Source: Crystallibacter sulfonylureivorans_A
GTDB lineage: Bacteria; Actinomycetota; Actinomycetes; Actinomycetales; Micrococcaceae
DNA: 64,000 bases
Assembly (NCBI RefSeq): GCF_047607445.1
Contig: NZ_JBLKRT010000001.1
Span: 124,001 to 188,000 of the forward strand
Reading direction: 5' to 3'
The notes below the pieces were generated by a model that made no database searches, was not told the DNA's origin, and saw only the letters and a list, made by a program, of their open reading frames with translations. Below are positions 8,577-16,946 of the stretch, one piece after another; position 1 is the stretch's first letter, and the number at the start of each line of letters is the position of its first letter. The translations under genes and the position numbers were made by a program.

Positions 8577-10394
8577 TTAGCGGCGTTCGTCCACCGGTTT
8601 CTCGGTCTTTCCCAGTCCCGCCAGCGCGGCCTGTTCGGCGAAGTCGGGAACGCTGGCGACCACCTCGTCGAAGGTCCCGGCTGCGGCCACCGTCCCGCCG
8701 CGCATAAAGAACACAATGTCCGCATCCCGGATGGTCGCCAGCCGGTGCGCCACGGTGATGACGGTGACGTCGCCGTGCAGCTGCCGGATCGCCGTCGTTA
8801 CCGCGGCCTCGGTGGCGGTGTCGAGGGCGGAAGTGGCCTCGTCCATAACCAGCACCCGGGGATTGTCGTAGAGCGCGCGGGCAATGCCGAGCCGCTGGCG
8901 CTGACCGCCGGAGAGGGCCATACCGCGCTCACCCACCAAGGCGTCCAGACCGCCGTCGCGCTCCATCACCGTGTCCAGCAACTGTGCGCGGCGCAGCGCA
9001 ACAGTGACGCGCTCCGGGTCCACCCGGTCCCGGTCCCAGGCCAGAGCGACGTTCTGCGCGATCGACGCGTCAAAGAGCGAGACCTCCTGCGGCACGTAGC
9101 CGATCCGCCGCCGCCAGGAATCCAGCACGAACTCCATCGGCTCGCCACCCACCATGACGTGTCCATGGCTGGGCTCGAGCAGCCCCAACAGGAGATCCAC
9201 CATGGTTGATTTCCCGGCGCCGGAAGCACCGACGAAGGCCACATGGCTGCCGGCCGGAATCCTGATGTTCACCGCATGCAGGGCCGGAGCCGCCGCACCC
9301 GGATAGCTGAAGGCAACGTCCCGCAGCTCAATGTCCGCGGCGTTCTCCGGCAGTTCGTGCTGCGGACGCTCATCCCGCTGCCGGTGCATTTCGGCTTCGC
9401 CCTCGTGGATGTCTTCGACAATCTGCCGGGCAAAGGATGCGCTGGTATTCACCGAGGACTGCACCGCCTGCATCCGCGTCAGCGACGGAATCAGGCGGAA
9501 ACCCGCGACGGCGAACAGGCCCACGGCGCTGACGGCGCCGGCCGGTCCGCCGGTCAGGTAGCCCACCCCACCGAGCAGCGCGAAGCCGAGGACCAACGCG
9601 GTCTCCAGCACGTAGCGCGGGATCTGCGAGATCTGAATGGCACCGGCGCGGGCGATCGAGGATTTGGTGCGGGTGCCGTGCACCTGTTCCTGTACCTCGG
9701 GTCCGCGGCCGGCCAGCGTGATTTCCTTCAGCGCGCCCAGCGCCTCGTACAGGGTCTTGGCCGTCCGGTTGGACCATTCGCGGTTTTCCCGGCCAATGGC
9801 GACGGCGCGGGGCGAAATCACCTTGGCCAGCAGCAGCGCCACCAGGCCAAGGTAGATCATGGTCACCACCGCGATCAGCGGCTGCGCCACGAAGAGCACG
9901 ACGACGACCGCCGCCAACGTGCCCAGCTCGCCGAACAGGCTCATCGCCGGCATCAGCACGCCGGAGACGGTGATGCCCACGCCGACGTCAACGGAGCGCA
10001 CAATCTCGGCGGAGTTGCGTCCCAGCCGCTTCTCCCACGGCGAGGCCAGATAGGCGGCAAACAACCGGTCACCGATGGCCACCTCGTGCTTGGCAAAGCG
10101 CTTGGTCGCGAAGCGCAGCAGCAGCACCGCCAAGATCCCTTTGAGCACAATCAGCAGGCAGATGAACACCAGGATCGGCAGCGCCATCCCGTTCTCGGTC
10201 ACATTGCCGACCAGCGGCAGCTCGGCGTCGGATCTTCCCACCAGAGCCGGCAGCAGCGCGGCAATGAGGCCCAGCGCGACCACGTCCAGCAGGGCCAACG
10301 CCGCGGACGCCGCGCCGTAGCCGGTGAGGAAACGCCGGCTGCCGGCCGGCAAGGTACGCAACAGCGGCACGAGGACGTCGAAGATGCTTTTCAT
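8577..10394 (-). CDS. ABC exporter, fused membrane and ATPase domains
   Basis: A 605-residue type-IV ABC half-transporter. Residues 1 to about 340 form the six-helix membrane domain. The ATPase domain has Walker A GASGAGKST, Q-loop YVPQEVSLFD, signature LSGGQRQRLGIARAL, Walker B VLVMDEATSALD and switch HRLAT. It works as a dimer, driving export of a lipid, lipid-linked glycan or peptide. The layout resembles PglK/MsbA-type flippases, and the glycosyltransferase cluster lies 2.5 kb away, so glycan flipping is possible but not shown. The start at ATG 10394 is preferred over an upstream in-frame TTG (10484) because of GAGGGGC just before it and because homology begins at MKSIFDVL. Confidence 0.88.
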   Translation of the reverse strand: MKSIFDVLVPLLRTLPAGSRRFLTGYGAASAALALLDVVALGLIAALLPALVGRSDAELPLVGNVTENGMALPILVFICLLIVLKGILAVLLLRFATKRFAKHEVAIGDRLFAAYLASPWEKRLGRNSAEIVRSVDVGVGITVSGVLMPAMSLFGELGTLAAVVVVLFVAQPLIAVVTMIYLGLVALLLAKVISPRAVAIGRENREWSNRTAKTLYEALGALKEITLAGRGPEVQEQVHGTRTKSSIARAGAIQISQIPRYVLETALVLGFALLGGVGYLTGGPAGAVSAVGLFAVAGFRLIPSLTRMQAVQSSVNTSASFARQIVEDIHEGEAEMHRQRDERPQHELPENAADIELRDVAFSYPGAAAPALHAVNIRIPAGSHVAFVGASGAGKSTMVDLLLGLLEPSHGHVMVGGEPMEFVLDSWRRRIGYVPQEVSLFDASIAQNVALAWDRDRVDPERVTVALRRAQLLDTVMERDGGLDALVGERGMALSGGQRQRLGIARALYDNPRVLVMDEATSALDTATEAAVTTAIRQLHGDVTVITVAHRLATIRDADIVFFMRGGTVAAAGTFDEVVASVPDFAEQAALAGLGKTEKPVDERR

Positions 10395-10601
10395 ACTGCC
10401 CCTCAGCCTATTGCATCGCGCCATTACCACCCGCGACGGGCTTCTGGCCAGAGACGAAGGAAAGTTGGGACGGGTTTTCCACAATCCGCCTGCCGGGGCT
10501 AGCCCGCCGGAAGATACGTCGCCTAGGGTTCACTGCAAACGACTGCCCGCGGTCTCAACGTTGCGGGGCGGTTGCGCTTGGGGGTTGCAAAGGGGGAACG
10601 G

Positions 10602-11828
10602 ATGGATGCCATCCGGATCGTCGAGGGTGAGGTCCGCGAACTGATCCGCCAACGCGGGTTGGACCCTGCCCGCCAAGGCCCGGAGGTCCGGCGCCTGGTC
10701 GAAGCAGCGGTGACTGACTACGACGAACGCTCCCTGTTGGGAACCCTTCCGCCGCTCGGGCAACTGGACCGTGCACGCAAGTACATTTTTGATGCCGTGG
10801 CCGGATTCGGGCCGTTGCAGCCGCTGCTGGACGATCCCTCCATCGAGGAAATTTGGATCAACTCGCCGTCGGAAGTGTATGTAGCCAGAAGCGGCGAGTC
10901 TGAGCTGACATCGGTGACGCTCACGCAACAACAAGTGAGGGATTTGGTGGAGCGGATGCTGAAGTCCTCCGGCCGCCGTTTGGACTTGTCCTCGCCTTTT
11001 GTGGATGCCGCCCTGCCGGATGGATCGCGGCTGCATGTGGTGATTCCGGACATCACGCGTCAGCACTGGGCCGTGAACGTCAGAAAGTTCATCGCGCGCG
11101 CTTCCCGGTTGGAGCACTTGGTGGATCTGGGTTCACTGACTCCCGAAGCCGCCCGGTTTCTCGCCGCGGCCGTCAGCAGCGGGCTGAACATCCTCGTGTC
11201 CGGAGCTACGCAGGCGGGGAAGACCACGATGCTCAACTGCCTGGCGGCTGCCATTGGCAGCCGTGAGCGGGTGGTCACGGTGGAGGAGATTTTCGAACTG
11301 CAGTTGCCGCTGCGCGACGTTGTCGGGCTGCAGTGCCGGCAGCCGAACCTGGAAGGCGAAGGCGCCATCCCGCTGCGCCGATTGGTGAAAGAGGCCCTGC
11401 GGATGAGACCCGACCGGTTGATTGTCGGCGAGGTCAGGGAAGCGGAAAGTCTGGATATGCTCGTGGCACTCAACAGCGGCATGCCCGGCATGTGCACGGT
11501 CCACGCAAATAGTGCCCACGACGCAATCACTAAGATTTGTACACTGCCGCTGCTCGCGGGCCAGAACATCTCATCCGCCTTCGTGGTCCCCACGGTGGCG
11601 TCCTGTATTGATCTTGTCGTCCATTGTGCCCGTAGGCCCGACGGCCGGAGGCATGTGGTGGAGATCGTCTCGCTGGGCCGCCGAGTGGAAAACGGCATTA
11701 TCGAGACGTCCACCGTCTTCAGTCGACAAAGCGGCAGGTTGGAAGTCAGCCCTTCCGCGAGTCCGGCCGAGGAAAAGTTTGCGCGTGCCGGATACGAGGT
11801 CATGCAGTTGCTGGAACCTGTGCCATGA
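10602..11828 (+). CDS. tadA: TadA/CpaF-family pilus secretion ATPase
   Basis: A 408-residue type II/IV secretion ATPase. After an N-terminal helical domain it has FGPLQPLLDDPSIEEIWIN, then Walker A GATQAGKTT (Gly201-Thr209), an Asp-box-like VVTVEEIFEL, and the His box (MCTVHANSAHDAI) with LRMRPDRLIVGEVREAE as Walker B. It powers assembly of a Flp-type pilus from the cytoplasmic face of the membrane. The ATG at 10602 follows AAGGGGGAACGG; an in-frame TTG at 10572 is the alternative. It opens a run of Tad genes ending at 15305, each overlapping or close to the next, transcribed away from the ABC exporter. Confidence 0.92.
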   Translation: MDAIRIVEGEVRELIRQRGLDPARQGPEVRRLVEAAVTDYDERSLLGTLPPLGQLDRARKYIFDAVAGFGPLQPLLDDPSIEEIWINSPSEVYVARSGESELTSVTLTQQQVRDLVERMLKSSGRRLDLSSPFVDAALPDGSRLHVVIPDITRQHWAVNVRKFIARASRLEHLVDLGSLTPEAARFLAAAVSSGLNILVSGATQAGKTTMLNCLAAAIGSRERVVTVEEIFELQLPLRDVVGLQCRQPNLEGEGAIPLRRLVKEALRMRPDRLIVGEVREAESLDMLVALNSGMPGMCTVHANSAHDAITKICTLPLLAGQNISSAFVVPTVASCIDLVVHCARRPDGRRHVVEIVSLGRRVENGIIETSTVFSRQSGRLEVSPSASPAEEKFARAGYEVMQLLEPVP

Positions 11829-12682
11829 CCGCAGCGACGGGACTTGTAGGCGGTATCGGGCTGTTTTTGGTGTGGTGGTCTTGCTGGGAAAAACCACCGG
11901 CCACAGCACCGCGGCAGCAACGGCCTGGCCGGCTCCAACTCGTGATCAACCAAGCCGGCATCGAGAAGGTCTCGTCGAAGGCGCTCCTGGCCAGCTGTGT
12001 AGGCATGGCCGCCGCAACCTCCCTGGTCGTTTTCGCGCTAACGTCATCCGGCCCGATCGCAGCCTGTTTCGGACTGTTCGGAGGCTGGCTCCCCCTCGTT
12101 CTCGTGCGATGGAGGGCACGCCGCCGTACCGCCGCTCTCCGCGAAATCTGGCCGGACGTCGTCGACCATCTGCGGTCCGCGATCCGGGCGGGGCTGTCCC
12201 TGCCCGAGGCCCTGGTTCAGTTGGGAACGCGCGGACCGGTGGAGTTGCGGCCGGCCTTCAGCGGATTCGCCGCCGACTACCGGGCAGGAGGTCATTTCGA
12301 CGATGCATTGGAACGGCTCAAGGCCAGGCTGTCTGATCCCGTAGCTGACCGGATCGTGGAGGCGCTGCGCATGACGCGGGAGGTCGGTGGTACCGATCTG
12401 GGCAGATTACTCGGAACCTTGGCGGACTTCCTCCGCGACAGCGCAAGGACCCGCAGCGAACTTGAGGCACGCCAATCGTGGACGATCAATGCCGCCCGGC
12501 TCGCCGTTGCTGCGCCGTGGATCATATTGATGCTGCTGGCCACACGGCCGGAAGCTGTGGCTGCCTACAACACGGCGCCCGGAGCCGCCGTCCTGTTGAG
12601 CGGGCTGGTGGTATCGGTAGTTTGCTATCGCATCATGCTGCGCATCGGATCGCTCCCGGAAGAGGAACGGGTACTCCGATGA
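11825..12682 (+). CDS. tadB: TadB-like inner-membrane platform protein (T2SSF)
   Basis: A 285-residue membrane protein with an N-terminal helix (about 5-20), a hydrophobic pair around 50-95, a T2SSF cytoplasmic domain (LREIWPDVVDHLRSAIRAGL, then MTREVGGTDLGRLLGTLADFL) and C-terminal helices around 220-270. TadB and TadC proteins form the membrane platform on which the TadA ATPase acts. ATG at 11825 overlaps the tadA stop (ATGA), so the two are translationally coupled. The assignment as TadB rather than TadC rests on gene order. Confidence 0.85.
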   Translation: MTAATGLVGGIGLFLVWWSCWEKPPATAPRQQRPGRLQLVINQAGIEKVSSKALLASCVGMAAATSLVVFALTSSGPIAACFGLFGGWLPLVLVRWRARRRTAALREIWPDVVDHLRSAIRAGLSLPEALVQLGTRGPVELRPAFSGFAADYRAGGHFDDALERLKARLSDPVADRIVEALRMTREVGGTDLGRLLGTLADFLRDSARTRSELEARQSWTINAARLAVAAPWIILMLLATRPEAVAAYNTAPGAAVLLSGLVVSVVCYRIMLRIGSLPEEERVLR

Positions 12683-13620
12683 GCCACACGGCGGCTTTGA
12701 CGGTGTTGGTCGGCATGGCCCTGGGTGCGGGCCTGTGGCTGACGGTAATGCGGTTGCCGTTCTTCCGCCCCACGAGATTTACCGATCGTATTGCGCCTCA
12801 GTTAAAGGCGATTGAACTGAAGTCACGACTGCTGGACAGCGCGCCGGCAAATGTCACGCCGTTCGGCCCCTTGGAACGAATCTTCCGCCCGGTGCTTCGT
12901 GACTCGGTCGCCTGGCTCGGGCAATTCAATTTCGGGTCGACCTTGTTGTCGAAGCGGTTGCTGCAAGCTGGCCGCAAGCAGAGCACGGTGGATTTTCGCG
13001 CAGAGCAATTGCTCTGGGCGGCGGCGGGCTTCCTCATGGGCATCGCGTGGACGATGACATCTGCGGCAGGAGGCTCGCTGGATCCAGTACTCGCAGTCAT
13101 TCTGACCGTGGGGCTGGCTGCCGGCGGTTTCATGCTGCGGGACTACTTCTTGACCGCCCAGATTCATCGCCGCGAAGCAAAGATGCTGGCAGAGTTCCCC
13201 AGCTTGGCGGAACTGATGGCACTTGCAGTCAGCGCTGGGGAAAGCGCGACCGGTGCACTGGAGAGAGTCTGCCGCAGCGCTCACGGCGAACTGGCCGAGG
13301 AATTTGCCGTGGTGCTTGCCCAGACCCGATCCGGTACTCCGGTATTGACGGCGCTGCAGGAGTTTTCGCATCGGACCCGTTTGCCCGCGCTGGTGCGCTT
13401 CGTCGACGGGATCACGGTGGCTGTTGAACGCGGGACCCCGCTGGCCGATGTCTTGCGGGCCCAAGCGCAGGATGTACGGGACATGGCGAAACGAAATCTC
13501 ATGGAATCGGCCGGAAAAAAGGAAATCGGCATGATGGTGCCGCTCGTTTTCGGTGTTCTACCGCTGACGGTGCTGTTTGCGGTGTATCCGGGCATTGCGC
13601 TGATCAATCTCGGATGGTGA
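12679..13620 (+). CDS. tadC: TadC-like inner-membrane platform protein (T2SSF)
   Basis: A 313-residue membrane protein with helices near residues 5-22 and 115-150, a T2SSF domain (EFPSLAELMALAVSAGESATGALERV) and a C-terminal helix near 285-310 (MMVPLVFGVLPLTVLFAVYPG). It is the second platform subunit of the pilus machine. ATG at 12679 overlaps the tadB stop (ATGA). The following gene starts 52 bases later, behind a short upstream reading frame. Confidence 0.85.
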   Translation: MSHTAALTVLVGMALGAGLWLTVMRLPFFRPTRFTDRIAPQLKAIELKSRLLDSAPANVTPFGPLERIFRPVLRDSVAWLGQFNFGSTLLSKRLLQAGRKQSTVDFRAEQLLWAAAGFLMGIAWTMTSAAGGSLDPVLAVILTVGLAAGGFMLRDYFLTAQIHRREAKMLAEFPSLAELMALAVSAGESATGALERVCRSAHGELAEEFAVVLAQTRSGTPVLTALQEFSHRTRLPALVRFVDGITVAVERGTPLADVLRAQAQDVRDMAKRNLMESAGKKEIGMMVPLVFGVLPLTVLFAVYPGIALINLGW

Positions 13621-13637
13621 AGCGCAGAAGGAGCCTC

Positions 13638-13676
13638 ATGAGCCAAATCGCATATTGGGAAGGAACGAGGACATGA
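13638..13676 (+). CDS. 12-codon upstream ORF coupled to the pilin-like gene
   Basis: A tiny frame reading MSQIAYWEGTRT. It has an excellent ribosome site (AAGGAG, seven bases before its ATG). Its TGA overlaps the ATG of the pilin-like gene in an ACATGA arrangement, exactly like the other coupled joins in this operon. It may be a leader peptide that feeds ribosomes to, or gates translation of, the highly expressed pilin-like protein. The pilin ATG has only GAACGAGGAC of its own. It could also be a chance frame. Confidence 0.45.
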   Translation: MSQIAYWEGTRT

Positions 13677-13903
13677 CGAAACTATCGCTCAGGGTCGTTG
13701 CCACGCTGGAGCTGATGTGGAGCGGGGGACTGGATCGCTTGAGAAATTCGGTTCGATCCGACGACGGCGAACGCGGGGATGTCCCCGGGTGGGTGATGAT
13801 CACTCTGATGTCGGCAGTCCTCGTGGCCGGTATCTTGGCTCTAGCCAAACCTGCGTTGGAAGGGCTGTTCAATGACGCAATTGGCCGCGTGACGCAGCCC
13901 TGA
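13673..13903 (+). CDS. Flp/pilin-like small membrane protein
   Basis: A 76-residue protein: a polar N-terminal 40 residues, a motif GDVPGWVMITLMSAVLVAG leading into one membrane helix (about 44-62), and a short amphipathic tail (EGLFNDAIGRV). Its size, single helix and position between tadC and the TadE-like genes suit the major Flp pilin or a pilin-like component of an actinobacterial Tad system. The classic prepilin cleavage site with Glu at +5 and a following Tyr is not present, so processing may differ. The ATG at 13673 is overlapped by the upstream 12-codon frame. Confidence 0.65.
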   Translation: MTKLSLRVVATLELMWSGGLDRLRNSVRSDDGERGDVPGWVMITLMSAVLVAGILALAKPALEGLFNDAIGRVTQP

Positions 13904-13904
13904 C

Positions 13905-14357
13905 GTGGGATTGAGTCGCTGGGTCCGCCGCGTGCGGCGGTCAACTGAATGTGTGGTTTGCCGTAGTCCAGGCGATGCGCTGGGCCGCCAGACCGATCGT
14001 GGCTCGGCCAGCGTGGACTTCATTTTGGTGGGCGGAGTCCTCACCCTGATCTTTGTGTCGATCATGCAGTTGACCTTGGTCCTGCACGTGCGCAACACGC
14101 TGATTGACGCCGCAGGGTCCGGTGCCCGCTACGGAACCCTGGCCGATCGAGGCGCGGCCGACGCCCAGCAACGGACCGTTGCCTTGATCTCCGCTGCGCT
14201 GACCGACGATTATGCGCAAGATGTCCACGTTGAGGAGGTGCTCCGGTCCGGCGTGCGGACGATGCGGGTCACGGTCCGCGCGCCACTGCCGGCGCTGGGG
14301 CTTGTCGGCCCGAGCGGTGCCTTGGAAGTCCACGGTCATGCGGCGCTCCCACGCTGA
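13905..14357 (+). CDS. TadE-like minor pilin
   Basis: A 150-residue protein with a TadE-type N-terminal segment: DRGSASVDFILVGGVLTLIFVSIMQL, in which an acidic residue (Asp) follows the Gly-Ser region and leads into a membrane helix (about 38-60). The remainder is an extracytoplasmic domain with NTLIDAAGSGARYGTLADR, common in TadE pseudopilins. Pseudopilins of this kind are needed for pilus assembly or tip formation. The GTG at 13905 lies one base after the previous stop. Its 3' end overlaps the next gene by 20 bases in another frame. Confidence 0.75.
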   Translation: MGLSRWVRRVRRSTECVVCRSPGDALGRQTDRGSASVDFILVGGVLTLIFVSIMQLTLVLHVRNTLIDAAGSGARYGTLADRGAADAQQRTVALISAALTDDYAQDVHVEEVLRSGVRTMRVTVRAPLPALGLVGPSGALEVHGHAALPR

Positions 14358-14805
14358 CCGCCTGCGACGGCGGCTCAGGGATTGCCTGAGCGACGGGCGG
14401 GGAGGCGAGGCGGGAAGTGCGGTGGTTGAGTTCGTCTTCTTGGGAACGTTGCTTTTGGTGCCGGTGGTCTACTTCGTTATCGCCGTTTCGCAAGTCCAAG
14501 CCGCCTCTTTTGCGGTGGTGAACGCGGCCGACCAAGCGGCGAAAGTGTATGCCGGATCCGATGAGGCCGCTGCTGGAAGCCAGGCCGCGCATCAGGCAGC
14601 GCTCTTTGCTGCCGGAGACTTCGGTATTGACCCGGATCAACTGGAGCTCAGGATCAGCTGCGCCAACGGGGCGTGTCTGGAACCCGGCTCGTCAGTTACG
14701 GCGCAGGCATCAATTTCGGTGCCCCTGCCCCTGCTGCACGGCACTGGGCTCAGCATGGCCACGGTGAACTCCTCGGCGACGCAGGTTGTGGAGCGGTACG
14801 GATGA
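14338..14805 (+). CDS. TadE-like minor pilin (second)
   Basis: A 155-residue protein with Arg-rich N-terminus, then EAGSAVVEFVFLGTLLLVPVVYFVIAV: the Gly-Ser-Ala-Val-Val-Glu-Phe motif is the canonical TadE processing and membrane segment. The mature part has NAADQAAKVYAGSDEA and two cysteines (SCANGACLEPG) that may form a disulphide outside the cell. ATG at 14338 gives a 20-base overlap with the preceding TadE-like gene. It is probably a second pseudopilin of the same apparatus. Confidence 0.8.
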   Translation: MRRSHADRLRRRLRDCLSDGRGGEAGSAVVEFVFLGTLLLVPVVYFVIAVSQVQAASFAVVNAADQAAKVYAGSDEAAAGSQAAHQAALFAAGDFGIDPDQLELRISCANGACLEPGSSVTAQASISVPLPLLHGTGLSMATVNSSATQVVERYG

Positions 14806-15305
14806 CGGCCGGAGCAGCCGCGCACACCAGAGCGAAGCGCGGCCGTGCAGGAGCCGGCAAACCGCAGGTGAGGAATGACGACGGCGGCCAAGTCATGGTT
14901 CTGCTGATCGGCTTCGTCCTATTGAGCCTGCTGATCCTGACGGTGGTGATGGGAGCATCCACCGTCTACGTGGAAACGAAGAAGCTGCTGTCCGTCGCGG
15001 ACGGGGCGGCGCTGGCAGCGGCAGACACTTTCGCATTGGCCGACGTCGAGGCTGGCTCAGGCGCTCCTGTCCCATCGCTGGACGCCGAATCCGTGCGGGG
15101 ATCGGTCCTGCGCTACTTGTCAGAGACGGATGCTTACGGCAGATTCGACCAGTTGGCGGTTGGCCATGGCACCGGCTCGCCGGAGCGGCGCACGGCCCAT
15201 GTCGAGCTGAGCGCGGTAGTCCGGCCACCATTGGTCAATTTCTTGGTCCCCGCGGGCATTCCGGTGACCGTGTCCAGCGACGCACGCTCCGAGCTCAGGC
15301 GCTGA
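14802..15305 (+). CDS. TadG-like (Rv3654c-like) pilus protein
   Basis: A 167-residue protein with a basic N-terminus, the segment DDGGQVMVLLIGFVLLSLLILTVVMG (membrane helix near 38-60) and an extracytoplasmic region with VETKKLLSVADGAALAAADT, the usual mark of TadG/Tad-like proteins and of Rv3654c-like small Tad proteins in actinobacteria. It overlaps the second TadE gene by the ATGA pattern and is the last gene of the operon. The operon has no visible prepilin peptidase, CpaB or CpaE, so those functions must come from elsewhere. Confidence 0.75.
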   Translation: MTAGAAAHTRAKRGRAGAGKPQVRNDDGGQVMVLLIGFVLLSLLILTVVMGASTVYVETKKLLSVADGAALAAADTFALADVEAGSGAPVPSLDAESVRGSVLRYLSETDAYGRFDQLAVGHGTGSPERRTAHVELSAVVRPPLVNFLVPAGIPVTVSSDARSELRR

Positions 15306-15363
15306 CGCGGACGGGGAATCCGCACCGGTTCGGCTGGCTATGGCCCGGCCTGTCGTTGAGCAG

Positions 15364-16245
15364 TTACCGAAGCGCTTGTTGGTGGAGCTGCTCGAGGACC
15401 GTTTCGGCGGAGGCATCCAGTACGGAGATGTGCCCGCCGTCCTCAACCAGCTTCAGCTGAGCGGAAGGCAACCGCTCGGAGAGCCAGCGCGCCGTCGCCA
15501 CCGGAACATTCCGGTCCACCGTTCCGTGCCGGATGAACGCCGGCACACCGGAGTCTGCCACGGTGAAGCCCCACGGCGACGCGGCGAGCCTCATGTCGTC
15601 GCGCACTCCAGTGGTACCGTTCCGCATCGCGTCCGCGAGGAAGGCGGCGAAGCGGGGTGCGGCTCCGGACCGGGCCGCGACTGCCTGGTCCGCGTCCGGC
15701 ATGCTCTTGCCGGACGCGGCGATCATCTTCTCCGGGCTGCGGGTGCCGAACTTCATAAAGGCCAGCACGGCGGACGTCAGGCGCGGGCGGTGCTGCGCGA
15801 ACTTGAGGACCCGGGCGACGTCGGGCGACCGGCCGTCGGCCAGGCCGGGGATGTCGGAGGGGCCGGATCCGGAGACGATGCTGATGCCGTTAAGGCGGTG
15901 CGGAATACGGTGCAGGCAGGCGAGGGCAGACGGGGTTCCCATCGAATACCCCATCACGCTGAACTTCTCCAGGCCGAGCCTGTCCGCGAATGCTTCGACG
16001 TCGTCGGCCCATTTAAGAAGGGTGCGGCCCGCTTTGGGTGTTGAGCCGCCGATTCCCGGCCGGTCCACCGCCAGCAGTCGCACACCGGCCTTGGCGGCGG
16101 CGTCGCCGAGTTTGAAGAACGCGGTTTCCAGCTTGCCGCTGGGGGCCCCATGGTGGTGCAGCACCGGCGGGCCGGAGGGGTCGCCAAGATCGAAGTAGGC
16201 CAACGTGCGGCCATCACCCAGAGTGCAGGACTTTTCCTCGTACAC
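15364..16245 (-). CDS. Alpha/beta hydrolase
   Basis: A 293-residue alpha/beta-hydrolase. The oxyanion region is LHHHGAPSGKLE, the nucleophile elbow is GYSMGT, the acid is likely Asp in IRHGTVDRNVP and the base is His in EDGGHISVL. The fold acts on esters, amides or epoxides; the substrate is unknown. The GTG at 16245 is preferred because GGGGGA stands just upstream; a TTG at 16269 is an in-frame alternative that would add eight residues. It faces the Tad operon convergently with a 58-base gap and no clear terminator. Confidence 0.85.
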   Translation of the reverse strand: MYEEKSCTLGDGRTLAYFDLGDPSGPPVLHHHGAPSGKLETAFFKLGDAAAKAGVRLLAVDRPGIGGSTPKAGRTLLKWADDVEAFADRLGLEKFSVMGYSMGTPSALACLHRIPHRLNGISIVSGSGPSDIPGLADGRSPDVARVLKFAQHRPRLTSAVLAFMKFGTRSPEKMIAASGKSMPDADQAVAARSGAAPRFAAFLADAMRNGTTGVRDDMRLAASPWGFTVADSGVPAFIRHGTVDRNVPVATARWLSERLPSAQLKLVEDGGHISVLDASAETVLEQLHQQALR

Positions 16246-16429
16246 GGTTCCCCCGTTCAAACCCGCCAAAACCCGATTAGCCTAACAGCACCGCGGCCGG
16301 AATAGCCCGCTTCTTCAGCTAGGGCTGGAGTCGCACGCACCCGGAGAGCCACGCGTGAGCGGCGTGTCGCAGTGGCTCCGGTGGGAGCCTTAATCCGGGG
16401 GCTTTTAGAACCGAGGAAAGGAATCGGAA

Positions 16430-16846
16430 ATGGCTGGCGGATCAGGACTGATTGAGCGGTTCTACCGGGAAGTCATGGAGGAAGGAAATCTTGACCTGAT
16501 TGACGAGTTAGGCAGCGAAAACTACACCGATCATGAAGAACCCATGCCCGGGCAGCCGTCCGGACTGGACGGCATCAAGTTCTACGTGAAGACGTTCAGA
16601 TCGGCATTCCCGGACATCAAGGCGAAGGCTATCGAGCCCACGATGGTCGACGGAGATCTGGAGGCGGCCCGCGTCGTCCTCACCGGTACCCACGAGGGTG
16701 AACTGATGGGTAGGGCTGCCACCGGCAACACGGTGGAGTTCAGCGGCATCGACATCATCCGCATCCAGGACGGGAAAGTAGTGGAGCACTGGGGCTTGAC
16801 CGACATGCTGAAGCTGCTTCAGCAGACCGGCGCCGTCCAGATGTAG
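16430..16846 (+). CDS. SnoaL-like / ester cyclase family protein
   Basis: A 138-residue NTF2-fold protein. LIERFYREVMEEGNLDLIDEL, then YTDHEEPMPGQPSGLDGIKFYVKTFRSAFPDIK, and finally HWGLTDMLKLLQQTGAV match the SnoaL-like polyketide cyclase family common in soil bacteria. The His of TDHEE and the acidic residues in the cone would line the pocket. Most such proteins have no proven reaction. The start has a strong GAGGAAAGGAA ribosome site. It stands alone between the divergently transcribed hydrolase and the subtilase gene. Confidence 0.85.
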   Translation: MAGGSGLIERFYREVMEEGNLDLIDELGSENYTDHEEPMPGQPSGLDGIKFYVKTFRSAFPDIKAKAIEPTMVDGDLEAARVVLTGTHEGELMGRAATGNTVEFSGIDIIRIQDGKVVEHWGLTDMLKLLQQTGAVQM

Positions 16847-16860
16847 CTCCCATAGCTCCA

Positions 16861-16896
16861 GCTGCCGGCCGGGAGCTCGTGCCCCCGCCCGGCAGC
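16861..16896. terminator. Possible terminator hairpin between convergent genes
   Basis: GCTGCCGG (16861-16868) pairs with CCGGCAGC (16889-16896) around a 20-base loop that can pair further. It lies between the convergent SnoaL-like and subtilase genes. No U-run. Confidence 0.4.
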
Positions 16897-16946
16897 ACGG
16901 CAAGGCCTCGTCCCGGCGCGGAAGAGACGCACCGCGCTGGGATCCC

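Noticed and set aside
9243..10502. Plus-strand frame of 419 codons over the ABC exporter
   Set aside because: The opposite strand has all ABC motifs in order; the plus reading is compositionally odd and lacks a ribosome site.
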